From IMG/VR virus record IMGVR_UViG_3300027749_000339, positions 1 to 31,996 of that record: 31,996 nt of DNA, one strand, 5' to 3'. Positions within the stretch are counted from its first letter, which is position 1. Every line of letters begins with the position of its first letter. Origin of the DNA: a virus. Positions 14,458-21,915 of this stretch are shown here, piece by piece. Under the pieces are notes generated by a model. That model made no database searches. It saw nothing but the letters and a program-made list of their open reading frames with translations, and was not told the origin of the DNA. A program made the translations under genes and the position numbers.

Positions 14458-14642
14458 GACTCGGCGGCGTCAGTCTTGGCAGAGCGGCGCGCCGGACGTG
14501 GCGCTGCGGCGGTCTCGATGCCGTAGGCGTTGAGGATTGCGGTCGCGCGTGCGGTGTCGCCGTTGCGCCAGGCGTACCACGCCTCACGCTCGGCGCCATT
14601 GAGCGCGTCGCACTGTGCTGCTGAGAGCTTGTCAAAGTCCAT
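14454..14642 (-). CDS. Small head-region protein
   Basis: 62 residues; start with a strong AAAGGAG. Contains LSAAQCDALNGAEREAWYAWRNGDTARATAIL, a helix-turn-helix-shaped but not DNA-binding looking segment, and an Ala/Arg/Lys-rich tail. Small proteins of this kind often sit between capsid and connector genes in actinophages; role unknown (possibly head stabilisation). It follows the structured RNA element behind the capsid gene and is coupled to the connector gene by GTGA. Confidence 0.72.
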   Translation of the reverse strand: MDFDKLSAAQCDALNGAEREAWYAWRNGDTARATAILNAYGIETAAAPRPARRSAKTDAAES

Positions 14643-14668
14643 AGCGGACTCCTTTCGGTAGGTGGTGG

Positions 14669-14760
14669 AGAGAGCGACGGCGCGCTGCCGTCTATGGCGA
14701 CGCCCCGACGAGGGGGAAGGGCATCTAGCCGGTGGGAGACGGGCTGCGCCGTCGCTCTCT
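14669..14760 (-). ncRNA. Nested inverted-repeat RNA element behind capsid gene
   Basis: AGAGAGCGACGGCGC (14669-14683) and its perfect complement (14746-14760) form a 15-bp closing stem around 62 nt. Inside, CCGTCT (14687-14692) pairs with AGACGG (14737-14742), and CCCC (14703-14706) with GGGG (14712-14715) across a 5-nt loop. It lies 34 bp beyond the capsid stop codon, before the next gene's ribosome binding site. No T-run follows. It could stabilise capsid mRNA, slow readthrough or act as another RNA signal. Confidence 0.75.
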
Positions 14761-14794
14761 ACTCCGTGGCGCTGACTAGGTCAGCGGTGAGCTA

Positions 14795-16162
14795 TCAGAA
14801 GCTCGGTGTGGCAAGTCCGGTTCCGGACACCACACTCACGCCAGCGGGGTATTTCCCAGCGGTAAACGCTGAGTAGCCAAAGGCCACGAGCTTGATCGTG
14901 AGCTGACCGCCGAGGGTCTGCTCAAATCGAAGCTGCATCGGTGAGCCGGTCTGCTCCCAGAGGCACAGGTCGGGCGAGTAGCAGACGATGATCCGATCCT
15001 CATTGGTTGAGGCGCCGAGGTTGGTCGGCACGTTGGCATCAACCAGCACAGGGATGCCGAGCAGCGAGCCGACGATGCCCGCGCCGACGTTGCCGCCGAC
15101 GCCGTAGGCGTTCATTGGGCCGTTGACGTTCGGCGTCACCAACGGGCGGCTCTGGCCGTCGACTGCAGCCAGGAAGAACGCCCAGCGGCGCGGGTGCATG
15201 ACGATGAGGTCGGCAGGCATGTAGCGGTTGGAGTTCACTCGCTGCACGGCGTCGGCGATCTTCGGGAACAGTTCCGCTGCCGTCGGCGATGCGTCGGTGT
15301 AGGTGACCGAGTTGATGCCGGAGACGGAGAGCACGCCGGTGTGGGTGCCGGATGTTCCGGCGCCGCTGATGATCTGCGAGTCAAGCTGCGTCGCGTATGC
15401 CTGGAGCAGGTCCTGCACGACGACGGTATCGATGCCGGTACCGCGCTCGATGGCCTGACGGCTGACGTCCTGCTGGCCGGAGATGGTGCGCACCGGAACG
15501 GTGAGCAGTGTGTCGTCCATGTCGGTGCTGCTGACTGACGAGTTCTCAGTGGCCTGCGAGGCAGCGGTGCTGCCGGTGGTCACTCGGGAGATGTTGACCG
15601 AGAGGCCTTCAGCGGGGAGCGGGAGCTGGCGAACGGCGTCAGCGAACGGACGGCCCGCACGAGCGAGCGGTGCCACCTGGTCGGTGAGGTACTGCGGAAC
15701 CACGAGGCCGGAGAATGCGCCGGTATCGCTGGCGCGATGCTCGGTAGCCATCTCGACCATGTGGCGCTCGATGCGCTGGCGGGCGGCGTAGTCGCCGCGA
15801 ACCTCGGCAGAGTAGGCGTCACGCAAGAACGAATGCGCGGTGTCTGCCCGGTAGGTCAGCTCTTCGCGACCGACGCGCACGATGGCGGAGTTCGGGGCGA
15901 GTTCCTTGGCGCGTGCTTCGTGATTGGCGCGGGCGGCGTCAATGGCGACGAGTTCAGCGACGCGAGCCTCAAGGGTCTCGATGCTGGAGTCGGCGGCCTT
16001 GACGGCGTCGCGAGCTTCGGCGAATGCGATTGACTCGTCGGAGTTGAGATCGCGAGCCTCGGCCTCGGGGGCGGCGAGGATGGTGTCAAGCTCGGCGGCC
16101 TTAGCGGCCCGAGCTTCGTATGCTGCGGCGAGTTGCGCGCGCAGCGTGTCGATGACCGACAT
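14795..16162 (-). CDS. Major capsid protein, HK97 fold, with delta domain
   Basis: 455 residues. The first 105 or so residues are a charged coiled-coil scaffold (delta) domain; the HK97 capsid core begins near 150 (GAFSGLVVPQYLTDQVAPLARAGRPFADAVRQLPLP) and includes DSQIISGAGTSGTHTGVLSV, YMPADLIVMHPRRWAFFLAAVD and a C-terminal QLTIKLVAFGYSAFT strand. The scaffold should be cut off by the upstream prohead protease. The ATG has AAGGAG at good spacing. It is preceded by the protease and followed by a structured RNA element. Confidence 0.96.
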   Translation of the reverse strand: MSVIDTLRAQLAAAYEARAAKAAELDTILAAPEAEARDLNSDESIAFAEARDAVKAADSSIETLEARVAELVAIDAARANHEARAKELAPNSAIVRVGREELTYRADTAHSFLRDAYSAEVRGDYAARQRIERHMVEMATEHRASDTGAFSGLVVPQYLTDQVAPLARAGRPFADAVRQLPLPAEGLSVNISRVTTGSTAASQATENSSVSSTDMDDTLLTVPVRTISGQQDVSRQAIERGTGIDTVVVQDLLQAYATQLDSQIISGAGTSGTHTGVLSVSGINSVTYTDASPTAAELFPKIADAVQRVNSNRYMPADLIVMHPRRWAFFLAAVDGQSRPLVTPNVNGPMNAYGVGGNVGAGIVGSLLGIPVLVDANVPTNLGASTNEDRIIVCYSPDLCLWEQTGSPMQLRFEQTLGGQLTIKLVAFGYSAFTAGKYPAGVSVVSGTGLATPSF

Positions 16163-16290
16163 GGGGGTCTCCTTGGGGAAGGGGGGGGTGGGTTGGCGTT
16201 GCGCTCAGGTGGTCGGCAGGTGCGGCTCGGGTGCTCGTCTGTGCGAGCGGCGCGAGCTGCGGCGTGGCGTCCGGCGTGAGGTGTTTCGGG
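16163..16290 (-). other. Protease-capsid intergenic region with small hairpin
   Basis: 128 bp without a gene. GCTCG (16233-16237) and CGAGC (16244-16248) form a 5-bp hairpin with a 6-nt loop. The rest is C-rich on the minus strand, ending in the capsid ribosome binding site. No promoter is convincing; it may hold a processing or weak termination signal that lets the capsid be made in excess. Confidence 0.4.
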
Positions 16291-17190
16291 TTACTTGCGA
16301 CCGAGCGCCAGGCGTTCGGCTTGTGCGCGTGCGGTTGCGAGACTCATTGAGCGCCCGACCATCGGGTCGGTCTCGGTTTCCATCTCGGCGGTGCCGGTGG
16401 AGTCTTCGTAGTCGTCGCACTCCTGCCAGTAGTCAAGGTGGCGGGCAATGGCGATCAGCTCGGAGAGTGACATCGTGGCAGGGTTGCCGTCGGCCATCTC
16501 GGCGGCTTCGCCTGCGATGAGCTGAGCGAGCAGCACGCGAATCTGGTCGACGAGTGAAACCTCTGCGGCCTCGGCTGCGGGGTCGATTGCCCGCTGGTCT
16601 AGGGCAATAGCGGTGACCGGGTTAGCGGGGAAACCTACGACGCTCGTGTCATACATGGCGACCTCCTGAATTCGGCGCTCGGTGTAGGTGCTGTCCCACG
16701 TTTGTCTCACGACGCGCATGCTGTGGGACATCTGCGACATGTCACCGCGACGCACTGCGCTGATGACGCTCTGCGCATACGGTGAGGAAGGGTCGAGCGA
16801 AGCATCGGAGAGCAGGCCGACGTCGTCGGTGCTGAGCTTGAGGGTGCCGGACGCCGTGCGGGCGAGTACAAGGCCCTCATGGTCTGCGAGAAAACGCACG
16901 TCACTGCGCTCGGCGAGCGACTTATCGGCGGCGCCGCGTTCGATAATTTCGGTAAAGCCGCCAGCGTCGGGACCGCCTGCAACCTCGTAGGGCACGCCCC
17001 AAGTCATCGCGTAGCCGACGAGATGCGGATCGTTGCCCGCCTCGGCTCGCAGTTCCATCGGGCGCGTGCGGCGCTCAACGGCGACCATGCCACGCTTACC
17101 GGGTCCGGGTGCGTCGGCGAGGATTGACTGGCGCTGCTCGACGCTGAGACGTTCGAGCACTACCTCGGGCAGTGTGAGTCCGTTACGCAT
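16291..17190 (-). CDS. Prohead (HK97 S78-family) protease
   Basis: 299 residues from the ATG at 17190, whose ATGCGTAA overlaps the portal stop. The serine protease domain shows LVGYAMTWGVPYE near 58-70, a catalytic FLADHEG (His104) and GDMSQMSHSM with Ser155, the usual His/Ser pair of the family. The C-terminal third has acidic and helical stretches (YWQECDDYEDSTG) and may act in assembly. It cleaves the capsid delta domain during maturation. Position between portal and capsid is canonical. Confidence 0.92.
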   Translation of the reverse strand: MRNGLTLPEVVLERLSVEQRQSILADAPGPGKRGMVAVERRTRPMELRAEAGNDPHLVGYAMTWGVPYEVAGGPDAGGFTEIIERGAADKSLAERSDVRFLADHEGLVLARTASGTLKLSTDDVGLLSDASLDPSSPYAQSVISAVRRGDMSQMSHSMRVVRQTWDSTYTERRIQEVAMYDTSVVGFPANPVTAIALDQRAIDPAAEAAEVSLVDQIRVLLAQLIAGEAAEMADGNPATMSLSELIAIARHLDYWQECDDYEDSTGTAEMETETDPMVGRSMSLATARAQAERLALGRK

Positions 17191-18406
17191 TGGGCTGCGC
17201 TCCTCCAGCGGCACCGGGTGCCGTGATGTCTGCCTCGCCTGCTACTAGTTCCTTGGTGCCGTATGGCGGCCAGAGCAGACGGTCGCCGCCGTCGACTGGC
17301 GGGCGGTTGTCCTCTCGCCTGAGTTCGTTCTGCGTGCGCAGTCCGGCGCGTATCTGCTCGCTCTGAATGTCGACGCGAGTCTTCGGGTCTACTCGCAGCA
17401 TGTCGTCAACCTTCGCCCGGATGCGCATCGGGCGCACGGTTAGATCGTCGTAGATGTCCTCAAGGCGGCGCAGCCACGGGCGCAGGCCGTAGGTCAGCAG
17501 GTTGAGCGACTTCTGCGAAACGTTGGCATATGTCATTGATGCGGTGGACTCGGCGCCGATTAGCTCGGCGGCTGAGGCGAGGCCGAAGAACTTCGCGATC
17601 GTGAGGCTGTTCGCCTTGATCGTTTCGAGAAACTGTGACTCCTCGGGGTTGATCTGCACCTGCTGCCATTTCAGCCCGAGGCCGAGCACGGCGGGGTCTC
17701 GGCGATTCTGCAGCGCTTCGCGGATGCGTTCCTTTATGACCTCGGCCTGCTCCTTGGTTACTTCGGAGTCGGTTGAGATGATTGAGGTCGGGTGCGCGCC
17801 GTCGCCGAAGAATCGGGCGCCGAACTCCTCGGCGGCGAGGCCGAGGCCGATGGCCTGGCGACCAAACTCAATCGCCGAAAGGCCGACCGGTGAGCCGGGC
17901 ACGGTGTAGGCGGGCGCATGCCAGAGATCGCCGAGCGGGTAGAGCGGCATCTCTTGGCCCATGAGCATGAATCGGAACGGGCCGAGCGGTGTCATGCGCA
18001 TGACCTGCACAAGGTCGGGGTGAATCGGCTCCATGCGCGTGGCGCGTCCGGTGGCGTCGCGTTCGGTCACGAGGCAGTAGGCGTTACCGCGCAGCAGCCA
18101 GGAGACGATGATCTGCCGACGCCAGTCGACCGAGCCGACAACGACCGAGGGCGAGGTGAGGATCTGCGGCGGGCGGGCGGGCTGCAGTTCGCCGTCTGTT
18201 TCGCGCCACGCTTCCCACGGGAACGTAGAGACCATGTCGCTGATGAGGTTCACGGCGGCCCAAACGGTGGCGTGCCGCATGGCTGAGTCGGGCGTGACGG
18301 TCTGGCCCGAGTTTGTCGGGTTGCCGTAGCGCTGCCCGAAGACGCCGAGCAGGGCGTCAAGCGACGCGGTGCGGCGTTCGGGGCCGAGGCGACCGAGCAG
18401 GCTCAT
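17183..18406 (-). CDS. Portal protein (HK97 type)
   Basis: 407 residues. Motifs typical of HK97-like portals are the MRHATVWAAVNLISDMVSTFPW block near residues 43-64, WLLRGNAYCLVTER near 103-116, HAPAYTVPGSPVGLSAIEFGRQAIG near 165-190, FFGDGAHPTSII, and FFGLASAAELIGAESTASMTYANVSQ. It forms the dodecameric DNA channel. The ATGA overlaps the stop of a small membrane-protein gene. The Ala/Pro/Gly-rich C-terminus is probably flexible. Confidence 0.95.
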   Translation of the reverse strand: MSLLGRLGPERRTASLDALLGVFGQRYGNPTNSGQTVTPDSAMRHATVWAAVNLISDMVSTFPWEAWRETDGELQPARPPQILTSPSVVVGSVDWRRQIIVSWLLRGNAYCLVTERDATGRATRMEPIHPDLVQVMRMTPLGPFRFMLMGQEMPLYPLGDLWHAPAYTVPGSPVGLSAIEFGRQAIGLGLAAEEFGARFFGDGAHPTSIISTDSEVTKEQAEVIKERIREALQNRRDPAVLGLGLKWQQVQINPEESQFLETIKANSLTIAKFFGLASAAELIGAESTASMTYANVSQKSLNLLTYGLRPWLRRLEDIYDDLTVRPMRIRAKVDDMLRVDPKTRVDIQSEQIRAGLRTQNELRREDNRPPVDGGDRLLWPPYGTKELVAGEADITAPGAAGGAQPNA

Positions 18407-18594
18407 GCGTCAGCCTTGGCGCTCGGGTCGACGCCCGAGGCGTAGCCGACGACGACGAGCGAGGCACCGGCGGCGATGAGACCGGCGGGCAGGAAGATGA
18501 GGCCGATGCCGACCGCAGCGGCAGCGAGGCCGACAAGCTGGATCAGCGTCGAGATGATGAAACGGCGCTGCACCATGTCGGTGGCTCCTCTCAC
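18403..18594 (-). CDS. Small membrane protein between terminase and portal
   Basis: 63 residues from a GTG overlapping the terminase stop (GTGA); a second start (MVQRRF) lies six residues in. Two hydrophobic helices are separated by a short turn (about 13-34 and 36-52), with a polar C-terminus. Small membrane proteins of unknown function occur at this site in other actinophages. Not recognised further. Confidence 0.72.
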   Translation of the reverse strand: MRGATDMVQRRFIISTLIQLVGLAAAAVGIGLIFLPAGLIAAGASLVVVGYASGVDPSAKADA

Positions 18595-20102
18595 CAGACT
18601 GATGACGTGATGTCACGAGTCGGGGCGGGTCGGGTAGTGGCACGGTCAAGGGCCAGCACTAGGGCAATGCAGGCGTCAATCTTTCGACGGCTGCGGCCCT
18701 TACTGAGTCGCCAGCCGTTGTCGGTGGTGACCTGCGCAGCGGCGAGCACTTGATCGGTGAAAGTTGAGTCGGCGTCGTGGGCGACCTGCGCCGAGGCGAT
18801 CAGCCGGTAGGCGGTGCCGCAGGCGGGCACCATGCGAAGATTATTCTGCGGCATCTCGACCATCGGCAGGCCCTCCTCGGTGAGGAGCTGCGCCGAGCGT
18901 TCAAAGAATCGCGGATCGTAGATGACCTCGGCGAGTGGGTAGGCCACGGCGAGCGCTCGCATGTGCTCCTCAACGGCGGCGAGATCCAGCACCTGCTCGG
19001 GTGTCGGGGTCCAGATGCGGGCCGAGCAGACGAGCCTCTCGCCCTGGCGCTGCACGGCGACCACTGCGGTGGTGTCGTGCTTCAGTGCGACGTCGATCCC
19101 GACGTAGGTCGGGAGTTCGTCATACAACCGAGCGCCAGATACTCGGCACGTCTCCCACTGGCCGGGGCTGATCCATGAATCCTCGGGCGCCTCGCTCGGC
19201 CATCCGAGGAAGTAGCGCCGAGCGTCCTGGTCAGTAGTCGACGGGTCGGTGCATTCCTCGGCGATGCGCTCAAGGTCGACCCAGGGGCAGTCGGCATAGG
19301 CGACTCGCAGGGCGTCCATGAGCACCGGGCGATCGGTGAGGTCGTCGACCCAAGGGCCGCGAGTCTCGGAGTAGAGCAAGCCTGCGGCTTTTTTCTCGGC
19401 GGCCTTCGCCGTGGCCTCGGCGACCGAGTCGTCGCCGCGCCGGTAGGCGTTCGTGATCTCGACCGAGCGGCCGTCGGTCTTGGCGAGGTTGCGCCGGATC
19501 GTGGCGACTAGGTCCACGCCGCCGTTGCCGGGGCGCCAGTATTGGGTTTCTTCCAGCACTGCGAAGGTGACCGGCTGACCTTCACGGCTACCGCTTGAGG
19601 CGGTTACCGGCTCGATGCGGCCAGACTGTCCTCGCAGGAAGATGCGAGTTCGGCCGAGATCCACGCCGTACTCGTCAAGGGCAGGCGAGTCGCGCAGCAT
19701 GTCGTAGAGCTGCTGATAGCAGTTGTCGGTCTGATCCTCGGAGACGGCGGCGATCTGAATCCACGGCGACGGTCGAGGCCTCCCGACCGGCTCGCCTGCA
19801 GCGTTCCAGCCGTCAAAGACGACCGGCAGGCATAACTCGGCGAAAGCGAGCGCTCCGAGAAATGGCGACTTACCGACGCCCTTCGGCATGGATGCCGCCG
19901 CTCGGCGCACGGGCATGCGGCCGGTCTCGGGGTCGATCCGGTAGAGAGCGGCGCCGAGCTGCCACTGCCACTCTGCGAGCTTGAGCGGTTGGCCTGCCAT
20001 CGGGCCACCTGGCACGACCAGCAGCCGCTCTAGCTCGTCGGCGATGAACCCGAAGAGGGTCGGATACTCGGCGTCTTCGGTAGGCCCGCGCCAGCCGGTC
20101 AC
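18591..20102 (-). CDS. terL: Terminase large subunit
   Basis: 503 residues, GTG start overlapping the small subunit stop (GTGA). ATPase: Walker A PKGVGKS (73-79), Walker B VTFAVLEE (178-185). The C-terminal RNase-H-like nuclease starts YVGIDVALKHDTT with Asp337, continues with the ...AEVIYDPRFF strand near 405, and ends with a conserved KIDACIALVLALDRA helix that carries a further Asp. It cleaves and pumps DNA through the portal. The arrangement matches phages with terL families often linked to cohesive ends, but packaging type cannot be read from sequence alone. Confidence 0.96.
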   Translation of the reverse strand: MTGWRGPTEDAEYPTLFGFIADELERLLVVPGGPMAGQPLKLAEWQWQLGAALYRIDPETGRMPVRRAAASMPKGVGKSPFLGALAFAELCLPVVFDGWNAAGEPVGRPRPSPWIQIAAVSEDQTDNCYQQLYDMLRDSPALDEYGVDLGRTRIFLRGQSGRIEPVTASSGSREGQPVTFAVLEETQYWRPGNGGVDLVATIRRNLAKTDGRSVEITNAYRRGDDSVAEATAKAAEKKAAGLLYSETRGPWVDDLTDRPVLMDALRVAYADCPWVDLERIAEECTDPSTTDQDARRYFLGWPSEAPEDSWISPGQWETCRVSGARLYDELPTYVGIDVALKHDTTAVVAVQRQGERLVCSARIWTPTPEQVLDLAAVEEHMRALAVAYPLAEVIYDPRFFERSAQLLTEEGLPMVEMPQNNLRMVPACGTAYRLIASAQVAHDADSTFTDQVLAAAQVTTDNGWRLSKGRSRRKIDACIALVLALDRATTRPAPTRDITSSVW

Positions 20103-20530
20103 CTGATGGCGACGAGGCGGCCACGATTCTGCGAGCTGGAGCTGCGCTGCGGTGCGTTCATGGTTCCCTCGTCGGATATGTCAACAATGCGCCAGCGCAG
20201 ACGCAGCAGCGCGGCGGGGTTCAGGCCGTGGCGGTCCTCGTGCTGGCGCATCTCGGCGGAGATGCTGGCGGTCGCCCGCTCGTCCATCACGAGATCGTGA
20301 TGCAGCGCGGCCCAAGTGTGAAGGGTTCTCCCGGTCTGATCCCACGCCGTCGCCTGCGGCGATGACCACAGGTCAGCCCATGCGGCGCGCGTGGCTTTCG
20401 TCCACGGCCTCAGGCCGGTGGGAAGTTTCGGCGGTTGACCTGGTCGACCGGCGGCGGGGAGTGTTGTCCAGTCGAACGTCGGCGCGTGGCGCGTGACTTT
20501 CTGGCCGTCAACCTTCGGAATGGCGCCCAT
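20099..20530 (-). CDS. terS: Terminase small subunit
   Basis: 143 residues from an ATG with GGAGG upstream. The N-terminal IPKVDGQKVTRH is followed by PTFDWTTLPAAGRPGQPPKLP and by WADLWSSPQATAWDQ, the pattern of actinophage small terminases that recognise the packaging site. The C-terminal helices (ATASISAEMRQHEDRHGLNPAALLRLRWRI) fit the oligomerisation or DNA-binding part. A longer in-frame extension upstream runs through non-coding sequence and is not used. The gene lies directly before terL. Confidence 0.88.
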   Translation of the reverse strand: MGAIPKVDGQKVTRHAPTFDWTTLPAAGRPGQPPKLPTGLRPWTKATRAAWADLWSSPQATAWDQTGRTLHTWAALHHDLVMDERATASISAEMRQHEDRHGLNPAALLRLRWRIVDISDEGTMNAPQRSSSSQNRGRLVAIR

Positions 20531-20699
20531 GGCGGCCTCCAATGCGGTCGGCGTGAATATTTTCGCAATGTCTCGGTTCTGCACACATTCAGAGAAGCGG
20601 ACAGGTGGGCACAGAGGTACCCTCGCTGCCCAAAAACGCGAGGGGGGTCGGGCCGCGGCCTGCATATTCATGCAAGCCCCGATTTCGGCGCCGAATGCC
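20531..20699 (-). other. Candidate cos/pac region before terS
   Basis: 169 bp without a gene between the HNH gene and terS, the standard place of cos in HNH-TerS-TerL phages. It holds a 7-bp stem (CCCTCGC 20620-20626 with GCGAGGG 20638-20644), an adjoining GC-rich run (about 20640-20662) and a small palindrome TGCATattcATGCA (20661-20674). HNH endonucleases at this place are required for cos cleavage with TerL in some phages. Exact termini cannot be read. Confidence 0.45.
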
Positions 20700-21002
20700 T
20701 CAGGTGTAGCGGGTGCGCCCGCCTCGGCTGCTGTTGCAGCTACGGTGCGCAGGCAGCAGAGGCGAGTCGGGATCTCCCGAGCGCACATGGTCGGCAGTCC
20801 ATGGGTCGCCCGATCGAGCAGCTCCACCGCAGAGCCAGCAGGTAACTGCGGCAGCTCGTACCTCGGCGGCACGCTTGCGGTAGTCGCCGGAGTAGTGCGG
20901 TCGTGATGCATGGCGTGCAATGTTGCGCACGCTCTCGCAGCTCTTGCAGCGCGTGGTCGTGACCACTGCGCCGCAGTCAATGCACGGCCGACGTGGCGCC
21001 AT
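20700..21002 (-). CDS. HNH endonuclease (packaging-associated)
   Basis: 100 residues. Two N-terminal CxxC pairs (CIDC, CKSC), then the HNH core: CWLCGG, ADHVRSGD, LLPAHRSCNSSRG, containing His-Asn residues and zinc Cys. HNH proteins next to terminase genes assist terminase cleavage at cos in HK97-like phages. GAGG precedes the ATG. It is the first gene behind the late promoter at 21066-21094. Confidence 0.92.
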   Translation of the reverse strand: MAPRRPCIDCGAVVTTTRCKSCESVRNIARHASRPHYSGDYRKRAAEVRAAAVTCWLCGGAARSGDPWTADHVRSGDPDSPLLPAHRSCNSSRGGRTRYT

Positions 21003-21022
21003 TAGTGACCTCGTAACGCAAA

Positions 21023-21052
21023 CGACGCCCAGCCCTCAGGGCGCAGGCGTCG
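21023..21052 (-). promoter_or_regulatory. Stem-loop in the late leader
   Basis: CGACGCC (21023-21029) pairs with GGCGTCG (21046-21052), with an inner GCCCT/AGGGC pair (21032-21036, 21038-21042). It falls between the late promoter and the HNH start codon, within the expected 5' leader. It may protect the mRNA or modulate translation. It lacks a T-run. Confidence 0.6.
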
Positions 21053-21065
21053 ACATCTAACCGCG

Positions 21066-21094
21066 ACGGTACACCCATACCCTGCGAATGTCAA
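21066..21094 (-). promoter_or_regulatory. Sigma70-like late promoter
   Basis: On the minus strand TTGACA (21089-21094) is followed, after exactly 17 bp, by TACCGT (21066-21071). It lies in the 143-bp gap between early and late genes, oriented toward HNH/terminase. The spacer contains CATTCGC and GGGTATG, resembling the halves of the early-region operator at 31324-31341, which suggests common regulation. Confidence 0.75.
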
Positions 21095-21145
21095 CGATAC
21101 CCATGCGGCGCATGGCATCGCCCTGCGTCCCCATGTCCCCACGCG

Positions 21146-21367
21146 TTAGGACTCAGCGGCGAGGATGTCACGACGCTCAAGCTCTGCTTGCAATCCTGCG
21201 ATCTCAGCTCGCAGACGATCGGTCTCGTCGATCTCCGCTTTGCATTCTTCGCAGCGCTGGTCAATGTAGGCACGCCGACCGAGACGCAGGTCTTCGCCTG
21301 TCGTTACCTCAATCTTGTGGCAGTGCTGGTGCGACTTGTCCTCTGCGTACTCGTAGACGTTGGTCAT
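21146..21367 (-). CDS. Small early protein, Cys/His N-half and coiled C-half
   Basis: 73 residues: an N-terminal part with His-x-His-Cys-His and CEEC that may bind zinc, and a C-terminal helix (DRLRAEIAGLQAELERRDILAAES) with coiled-coil spacing. The last eight residues nearly equal those of the preceding gene product. Two bases separate the two genes. Unknown function; last early gene before the late promoter. Confidence 0.7.
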   Translation of the reverse strand: MTNVYEYAEDKSHQHCHKIEVTTGEDLRLGRRAYIDQRCEECKAEIDETDRLRAEIAGLQAELERRDILAAES

Positions 21368-21369
21368 GC

Positions 21370-21906
21370 TCAGGCCTCCGCTGCAAGGATGTCACGACGC
21401 CGCTCGACGAGCCAGTCGCCGCGATCTCCGATGCCCATCTGCTGCGCTGATCGCTCTTGGTACCGCCGCCATGATTGGCGGCACGCATCGCACAGTCCTG
21501 AGCGCAGGCGGTCGGCCTGAGCGCCCGAGCAGTAGAGACCGCAGGCGACGCAGTCGCCACCACTGCGGGCGCGTGGCTCGTCGGCTGGCAGCACCGGCGT
21601 GGCGAGCCAGCGGTGAGCGACCGAGAGCGCAGAGCGTGAGGCGTTGGCCGCAGCGATGGCGCCCTGGCGCAGAGTGCGCATGTCGTCGGCAGCGGGGTGG
21701 CTCTGCGTGACGAACCGATCCAGTCCGCCCGGCGTGCCGCCTGCCCCGAGTGATGGGGCGCCGCCGCCGCCGGTGTTCGTCGGGTAGCCGGGCAGGCCGT
21801 CGATCAGCTCGGGCCACAGTTCGGGCAGCAGGCGCAGCAGCTCGGTGATCCGGCCGTGAGCGTCAAGCAGCTCGGCGCGGAGTTTGTCGTAGTCGTGTCG
21901 TCGCAT
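21370..21906 (-). CDS. Zinc-ribbon early protein
   Basis: 178 residues; start backed by AGGAG. An N-terminal amphipathic helix (LRAELLDAHGRITELLRLLPEL) precedes a Gly/Pro-rich linker, a helical middle (ADDMRTLRQGAIAAANASRSALSVAHRWL) and a zinc-binding part with CVACGLYC ... CDACRQSWRRYQERSA. It ends VERRRDILAAEA. Not a recognised family; the zinc ribbon and basic tail suggest nucleic acid binding. Next to the replicase gene, it might be a replication accessory. Confidence 0.72.
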   Translation of the reverse strand: MRRHDYDKLRAELLDAHGRITELLRLLPELWPELIDGLPGYPTNTGGGGAPSLGAGGTPGGLDRFVTQSHPAADDMRTLRQGAIAAANASRSALSVAHRWLATPVLPADEPRARSGGDCVACGLYCSGAQADRLRSGLCDACRQSWRRYQERSAQQMGIGDRGDWLVERRRDILAAEA

Positions 21907-21915
21907 GATGATCTC

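Noticed and set aside
20531-20980. N-terminal extension of the small terminase
   Set aside because: Runs through the spacer and the antisense phase of the HNH gene; the ATG at 20530 has a good GGAGG.
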